NCBI GenBank assembly: GCA_022793795.1
Contig: JAAWDM010000023.1
Location: 1 to 64,000, forward strand
Reading direction: 5' to 3'
DNA: 64,000 nt
From: Bacillota bacterium
GTDB taxonomy: Bacteria > Bacillota > Clostridia > Peptostreptococcales > Anaerovoracaceae
Below the pieces are notes generated by a model. That model saw only the letters and a program-made list of their open reading frames with translations, was not told where the DNA came from and searched no databases. Shown in pieces: positions 61,901-64,000 of the stretch. Positions within the stretch are counted from its first letter, which is position 1. Every line of letters begins with the position of its first letter. The position numbers and the translations under genes were made by a program.

Positions 61901-62647
61901 GATACCATTAAAGTGACCGTAAGCATTGAGGCGCCAAGCGGTATATGGATGGATAGAAAAACGGTTGAGGTGAAAGAGGGCAGTACCGTATACCATGCCT
62001 TTGTGAAAGCCTTGGAGGGCAGCGGCATTACCCAGACCGGTGCAGAAAAGGGTTATGTCAAGTCTATGACAAGAGGCGGCGTGACTCTGGCCGAACTGGG
62101 CGCAGGGCCAAACTCCGGCTGGCTGTACAAAGTCAACGATAATCTGCCGGAAGTGGGTCTGACCAGTTATCAGATTCAAGGCGGCGACCATATCCTCTGG
62201 TACTATACAGCCGATTATGTGAACGACCCTTCAGCCGGCGGTATTATCACAGATATACCAGAACCTGACGTGCCGCTGGATCAGCCGGAGGAACCTGGCG
62301 ACGAGGCAATAAAAGCCTTGATAAAAGGGGTGGAAGGCACAAAGATTACTTTACGTTCCAAGTTCTCCAAGGCCGGAAAGATTCAGTTGAACTGGATCAA
62401 GAGCAAAGGATATAAGGTGGATTACTATGAAGTGTACCGTTCCGTGAAGCGGTATGAAGGGTATGGCAAGAAACCGTTCTTTACCACCAAGGATTTGGGT
62501 AAAGCATCTTCTAAATGCTGGTATATCAACACCAAGTCCTTAAAGAAAGGTACCCGCTATTACTATAAGGTGCGCGGCGTTCGTGTCATCAATGGTAAAA
62601 AGTATTACACCCAGTGGTCTAACAAGGCGTGGAGAATCGCCCGATAG
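52967..62647 (+). CDS. Giant secreted GLUG/DUF4430 protein with intrinsic-factor-like C-terminal part
   Basis: The 3226-residue protein has a signal peptide (MKKWKENRFLAVIL through PMNVFA, cut near residue 29). Domains in order: GLUG-type beta-helix-like module 1 (about 55-360); PEGA-like beta domains (365-605); module 2 (612-890); PEGA-like (910-1065); module 3 (1072-1385); Fn3-like stretch (1400-1725); module 4 (1730-2060); DUF4430 copy 1 (about 2077-2197, DGWMFTVNDQL and DGDRILWYEG); module 5 (2209-2560); a Big/cadherin-like segment (2580-2665); an alpha/alpha-toroid-like segment (about 2675-2952, GSQDEKGSFGSANSDAMVIIGLLA); DUF4430 copy 2 (2980-3088, NSGWLYKVNDNLPEVG); and a Lys/Arg-rich Fn3-like end. 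No LPXTG or SLH anchor is seen. The riboswitch and the toroid-then-DUF4430 order point to cobalamin binding outside the cell. AGGAGG precedes ATG 52967. Confidence 0.9.
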   Translation: MKKWKENRFLAVILMVTMVITMMPMNVFADEGALEEIAAPTNMQTVQENDNQIQGSGTAEDPYLIENGIQLESLGGQSLSGYYRITADMDMSGIEMRPISNFSNGLFDGGGFVISNLTISASNNTGLFAQLGSGANLQSIILEDCTIINTSGGGSNGVGALVGKVNMDATISDCGVGGNSQISSSATNYTNVGGLIGLIDYTCTVQGCFAKVSLTGGNYYSNRNNYTGGLIGRINDYQAVISDCYVIGAINARYSCAGGLVGGIYGSGKTQEFKNCYAVTTIEGEKEDYHYGFGYCNSSYSSNVIFTNCYYDRDRNGKPSTNHNSADVIMGKTDGEMASLAPELGASFQTGTEGYPILKWEDPNATYGITLTVIPADGVLIFDGTVQPANEEGIYTFPGLESGSEHTYTASQRDETTDFAPKSGTIIIGKKDVAQTIELEENRYDMTFTMTQQGVELVVKDEDGHVLTPQNMDGGKVVYQVVNGSYTYFASGFGYEGKEGTVAVDRDAVEEAVALKQTPAHMVTFRYGQLIDNQDIENGSLTVTTGERQIQPETDGLTYRLPVGYDYTYSFKSANYAKVNGEIGLSEADTDGSQTIVIPLTVKTAWGGSDDVMEPALNEDGVYEIGTGAQLAWLAQKVNSSSNLEVKAVLTRDIDLGDEEWTPIGTSTNHGFKGTLDGKGHTITGLSISLASGSGSGKGLFGYINGGAVKNLTVKGSIQVSADYVGGIAGCINGSDVIQNCASYVEVSGNNRVGGIVGNINTSSPKQIDGCANYGAVSGTNQVGGLVGYMYYAGTVSNSYNSGQIAGTRYVGGITGWMNDSKAVVQNCYTVGTVTGGQNTAPAIGQKSSGAVTNLYNLDTNGNDPNSTAKTEEELKSAEFVALLGEPFISDMKLPINDGYPILSWQDTNPRYMVTLAVEPADAQVVLKDETGTPVAASSQENGNYIWSLVAGDYTYTVSSFGKETKKGVMHVTPETGVEGIHETIILEDAANYSVSFMITPAEANPVITLMYQGKILGTETPGTWQLPAGEYTYTVKAKGYGKETGGFTVTDEGLTLPVALTETQGWDGETIEEPNLVDDVYQIASGEELAWFAQQVNEGPGKNYDAVLTDDVNLGGHLWTPIGRSYSYRYAGSFDGGEHQISGLKVECGNGYGGLFGYVEGSSASHAKIANLTVEGTVTNTYGYLGGIVGRGSYVDVLNCHSLAAVVLEETTTGRYIGGIIGQIENGAVENCSNHGQVGGAKGTYVGGIIGYNDGNLTGCYNGGLVSGASDIGGVIGFLTGYKSKASDIYNVGEISGSVNVGGLIGKAYANVEKGYAAGQVTGGKGAFGTFSSGYTITGIYCLNTLPADEKATVLAEADLKNLTDTLNDGRETPVWKSAASMNQGYPILAWQKVSASEEPVYLEAVQDINWESYVETYIDPEENQQYDVMIHRPVVRWDKVAHAETYTATLWKQGFTWNELTEEESAAFYGNRLNARQKLMLIDENEIVAAMTEAELAVYENLYEAVLEAVQKDGDSEATENARAEYLIGIATDGNHQVRLGYHVPTVGKVKDVTGITENSWDFGADINEQGEGRYYVTVTPVAKEDSDYLTPEPLVLDHDSAADLDAANQDACYNHLRQPYNLRWDGTVAKWACDSKEADFCSITLYEVTGSKEAPVYTVVTHELLQAGATGADFGRYFTADKRYAFAVRAEAGEAGMIAGYSMSPRSVYSSEFVVGNPQIPGEDTDRSDWIAISSAKEWIDLANVEDISVSQEDKTSQQTIAWGKKYYLTADIDFSNLSAADQTKTKSIGNVTNRFMGVMDGNGHRIKGLTLSNNDAGLFAYIGATGLVYDITVENANVLFSDNAAVMALNNFGTIAECGVINCNITADTGAVLGGMVSRNYGKIRDSYVEGGSLTSNALSATGHAGFVGANEEGAFIERCWTSMDVNTGSEYAGGFLGLGYGGTIKDCFALGDVSARSYSGGFVGSSVFDGNVYENCYAAGKVTVSSGLEGHGFISPRKPDSAFQTDITKEVKNCYYNAASLDDDYAAAKSQAEMKESGFLRLLDNNRGVWVQDSEKNDGMPYLAAVKAPQKTETKEITVEIALATYDKEAYGFSQLGDVISVTLESDGNTRIVDVLDAAMAQDKLTYSYQTTSAFGRYIHMINGYAVEPPDGWMFTVNDQLSNVSASLAVVKDGDRILWYEGATENLFKGPTWGSITEGETIQWVDIENLSQLKALADSRDKETLAKNYRLTCDLDMSGVEFPGIGSVSMPFTGMFDGQGHTVSYVTMTGNGSGTGFFNAIQGAVVKNLHLTDVNITGENQVGGLVGMAKAQLDQEDMAKNEANLIGNCTVTGTVTATGHEPGCVGGLVGQNCKDYDKDTLFTIASAIDKCKADVTVTGRYKAGGLVGENGGAITQSGATGTVTSEGGAITGGFVGDNTGDIYDCYGTGHVIGGNHTGGFVGYSDGTVKNCYSLGNVSGVDYTGGFAGGISKGDFVISAGKVVVIGQPTQGYNAGFAGELGGALTGVENQITIKNVYGNCVGEEGILNVVGNSSKFTADTVKEKLAEMTLSTRKEVADQLYEMFGIQLPTPDLEQEAVKYESIAIGSDVEAGRKLSLMKEGETEAADIQVTYTVDNDFAAYMEGGSHLILKKANDTAATIYVPVRVKLTDADGVSYTKELSVALCVGDKQREDLLDAIAATYEKVSDSWTVMDMVVYQSLAGKTIKTDEKTLQNALNLMIGEAADSKSTASDRARLEIVLRAMGIDSAKLYEANSLKAIDNSKNLTSMDLLSGGYYSAPWILLSELEGNVKLTDIQRDSLIGVLKENAGDGLFGYEWGGVTYTDVDTAAVTLAALAPYYDANDDAKTLVDLIVKGLRGSQDEKGSFGSANSDAMVIIGLLAKGENPFTWQASSGVSVVDGLLSYVNPKTQQFTFGGSDNALATEQAFRALVALAKYDGQTAYNIYDFSQTVVVPGHATGQGAVDVPPAPGDDKDTIKVTVSIEAPSGIWMDRKTVEVKEGSTVYHAFVKALEGSGITQTGAEKGYVKSMTRGGVTLAELGAGPNSGWLYKVNDNLPEVGLTSYQIQGGDHILWYYTADYVNDPSAGGIITDIPEPDVPLDQPEEPGDEAIKALIKGVEGTKITLRSKFSKAGKIQLNWIKSKGYKVDYYEVYRSVKRYEGYGKKPFFTTKDLGKASSKCWYINTKSLKKGTRYYYKVRGVRVINGKKYYTQWSNKAWRIAR

Positions 62648-62700
62648 GCAAATAAGATGAGACGGCATGTGTGCCATTAAAAACTTAAATAAGTGAAAAG

Positions 62701-62738
62701 CCTCCGTTGGTAAGTGATGAAATACCAACGGAGGTTTT
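62701..62738 (+). terminator. Terminator of the giant gene (bidirectional)
   Basis: CCTCCGTTGGTA (62701-62712) pairs perfectly with TACCAACGGAGG (62723-62734), followed by TTTT and preceded by AAAAG, so it can also end the minus-strand ORF at 62740. Confidence 0.92.
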
Positions 62739-62739
62739 G

Positions 62740-62898
62740 TTATTTCTGGATCTGTTCTAACGCCAGCCCAATCAGTCGGTCGGTCTGCTCAGCCATGAAC
62801 AGAGGGATGTTGAGCATATCGTCATCCAGTTTCAGATTATCTAGTGAAAGGCGTACACGGAGCTTGACACTATCTGGGAACAGCGCCTTTTTTGTCAC
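62740..62898 (-). CDS. Small minus-strand ORF, 52 residues (possibly a gene remnant)
   Basis: From a GTG at 62898 the minus strand reads TKKALFPDSVKLRVRLSLDN, then MLNIPLFMAEQTDRLIGLALE, to a TAA at 62740, right beside the shared terminator. Codon use looks like that of the neighbouring real genes. AGGGG lies eleven bases upstream. The in-frame stop just before it lies inside repeat copy D, so the ORF may be the 3' end of a longer gene truncated there. No family is recognised. Confidence 0.45.
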   Translation of the reverse strand: MTKKALFPDSVKLRVRLSLDNLKLDDDMLNIPLFMAEQTDRLIGLALEQIQK

Positions 62899-62913
62899 AT
62901 GTTCCGATTTGCC

Positions 62914-62985
62914 CCTGCTGAGTCAACAAAATCACCCAAAACTGCTGACTAAGATTATAAAACAAAGGGAGTGGTGACAATATTT
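62914..62985. repeat. Dispersed intergenic repeat, copy D (partial)
   Basis: CTGCTGAGTCAACAAAATC, then GCTGACTAAG, AAAACAAAGGGAGTGGTGAC and AATATTT match the centre of copy B (34169-34238). The outer parts, including the TGTGTCAAC ends, are missing. It lies between the small minus-strand ORF and cca; the rest of the gap 62648-63066 holds only the terminator, the small ORF and the cca promoter. Confidence 0.65.
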
Positions 62986-63020
62986 CCCCAATTTTTTGGA
63001 TGACTTTCCTCGGCCTGTGG

Positions 63021-63029
63021 TGGTATACT
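63021..63029 (+). promoter_or_regulatory. Extended -10 promoter of cca
   Basis: TGGTATACT is an extended -10 element, about 35 bases before the cca start. The -35 is poor, as expected for this class. Confidence 0.5.
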
Positions 63030-63066
63030 GAATGATAGAGAAAAGGAAAGATAGAGACACAACCAG

Positions 63067-64000
63067 ATGGAAAATAGGGATTTGATAATGGCGCGGGCTG
63101 TGGCCGAAAAAACGGCGGCGGCAGGCGGTCGGGCTTTTTTTGTAGGCGGCTATGTGCGTGACAAACTATTAAAAAGAGAAAACAAGGACATCGACTTGGA
63201 GGTTCACGGCCTCACACCCAAAGCATTAGAGGATATTTTAGAGGACTTGGGCGGCAAGACGGAAAAGGGAGTCAGCTTTGGTGTGTATGGCCTTGCAGGG
63301 ACGGGGCTTGACATAGCCATGCCTAGAGAGGAGACGACCACGGGACGGGGTCACAGGGATTTTCAGGTGTATGTAGACCCCTTTCTGGGGATGGATAAAG
63401 CGGCGAGACGTCGGGATTTTACCATCAATGCCATGATGGAGGATGTTTTGACAGGAGAGGTGCTGGACTATTTTGGCGGCATGGACGATCTGGAAAAAGG
63501 AGTGATTCGCCATGTGGATGATGAAACCTTTGGAGAGGATCCGCTGCGGGCTTTTCGTGGGGCTCAATTTGCAGCTAGGTTTCAGTTTCAAATAGATGAA
63601 AAAACTGCCGCTTTGGCTTCGACCATGGATGTAAAGGCTTTGGCAGGGGAGCGGGTTTTGGAAGAGTTAAAGAAGGCATTGCTAAAGGCAAAGGGGCCGT
63701 CTGTTTTTTTCACAGAGCTTCGGAGAATGAACCTCTTAGACGTCTGGTTTCCGGAGATTAGAGATTTGATTGGCATAGACCAGAGTCCGATTCACCATCC
63801 TGAAGGAGACGTATGGAATCATACCATGTTGGTGGTGGATGAGGCGGCGAAGATTCGGGAAGGGACAGAAGATTTGAGCCCCAGAGAACCTCTTGGATTT
63901 ATGCTATCGGCCCTGTGCCATGACCTGGGTAAAGCGGTTACGACCACTGCAGCTGACGGAAGAATCCGCGCATTAGGTCACGAAAGGGAGGGACTGCCCC
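63067..64000 (+). CDS. cca: CCA tRNA nucleotidyltransferase / poly(A) polymerase family with HD domain (3' end cut by the window)
   Basis: The first 311 residues are present and the frame is open at 64000. The class II nucleotidyltransferase head has FFVGGYVRDKLL, metal-binding DIDLEV and RRRDFTINAM, followed by the RNA-binding neck (EDPLRAFRGAQFAARF). An HD phosphohydrolase domain then begins, with HHPEGDVWNHTMLVV and LCHDLGKA. It adds or repairs the CCA end of tRNA; the HD part suggests phosphatase activity as in E. coli Cca. ATG 63067 lacks a good ribosome site; ATG 63088 after AGGGA is an alternative. Confidence 0.92.
   Translation, partial: MENRDLIMARAVAEKTAAAGGRAFFVGGYVRDKLLKRENKDIDLEVHGLTPKALEDILEDLGGKTEKGVSFGVYGLAGTGLDIAMPREETTTGRGHRDFQVYVDPFLGMDKAARRRDFTINAMMEDVLTGEVLDYFGGMDDLEKGVIRHVDDETFGEDPLRAFRGAQFAARFQFQIDEKTAALASTMDVKALAGERVLEELKKALLKAKGPSVFFTELRRMNLLDVWFPEIRDLIGIDQSPIHHPEGDVWNHTMLVVDEAAKIREGTEDLSPREPLGFMLSALCHDLGKAVTTTAADGRIRALGHEREGLP

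Noticed and set aside
62714-62977. 87-residue plus-strand ORF
   Set aside because: It starts inside the loop of a terminator, has no ribosome site, and is antisense to the more protein-like ORF at 62898-62740.

Overview
The window looks like chromosomal DNA of an anaerobic, butyrate-metabolising member of the Clostridia (Bacillota). The pointers are AGGAGG-type ribosome binding sites, sigma-A promoters of the TTGACA/TATAAT type, the bcd-etfB-etfA set, a clostridial 4-hydroxybutyrate dehydrogenase, split transketolase, and butyrate-type CoA-transferases. A family-level placement (for example the Anaerovoracaceae) is only an impression. I saw no rRNA, tRNA, CRISPR array, prophage or insertion sequence.

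Layout. (1) 1-3037, minus strand: bcd-etfB-etfA, the butyryl-CoA dehydrogenase and its electron-transfer flavoprotein. (2) 3158-3309: a divergent control region with a near-perfect -24/-12 (sigma-54) promoter facing right, an imperfect one facing left, and repeated GTAAC elements between them. (3) 3344-16417, plus strand: one long carboxylic-acid catabolic cluster. It holds a 3-hydroxyacyl-CoA dehydrogenase, an acetoacetate-decarboxylase-family protein, an SDR, an MFS carrier, a tripartite tricarboxylate-type transporter (tctB-C-A), a VOC protein, a membrane ASCH protein, 4-hydroxybutyrate dehydrogenase, a crotonase with a premature stop, and two different CoA-transferases. The substrate is unknown. 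(4) 16529-21672: DNA polymerase IV (minus), a DUF308 membrane protein and two FAD enzymes. (5) 21748-26651: response regulator, histidine kinase, ABC ATPase and FtsX-type permease. (6) 26950-32476: gpmI (minus) and, beyond a region with three large inverted repeats, addA. (7) 32702-34042: a decayed ECF sigma factor and its decayed membrane partner. (8) 34406-41682: gdhA, a leader ORF plus mgtE, nnrD, mazF, split transketolase and a PrcB-like protein. (9) 41900-51390: cysK, ridA, a threonine/serine dehydratase, an M20 peptidase, a YfcC carrier, an amidohydrolase, an IclR regulator and metY. (10) 51503-52568: two small XRE regulators and a short hypothetical. (11) 52595-62738: a cobalamin riboswitch with its own terminator, followed by one 3226-residue secreted protein. 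(12) 62740-64000: a 52-residue ORF (minus) and cca (cut by the window end).

The most striking system is the riboswitch plus giant protein. The protein carries five GLUG/beta-helix-like modules, two DUF4430 (transcobalamin-C-terminal-like) domains and an alpha/alpha-toroid-like segment. The toroid-like segment is followed directly by the second DUF4430, which is the alpha-then-beta order of animal intrinsic factor and transcobalamin. With B12-riboswitch control, the simplest reading is a secreted corrinoid-capture protein.

A second theme is a dispersed intergenic repeat family (copies near 26.7, 34.1, 41.8 and 62.9 kb). It shares GTTGACTCAG, CAAAGGGAGT and TGTGTCAAC elements. One copy is a 184-bp unit with perfect 14-bp terminal inverted repeats, and another shows a 146-bp module present or absent between direct repeats.
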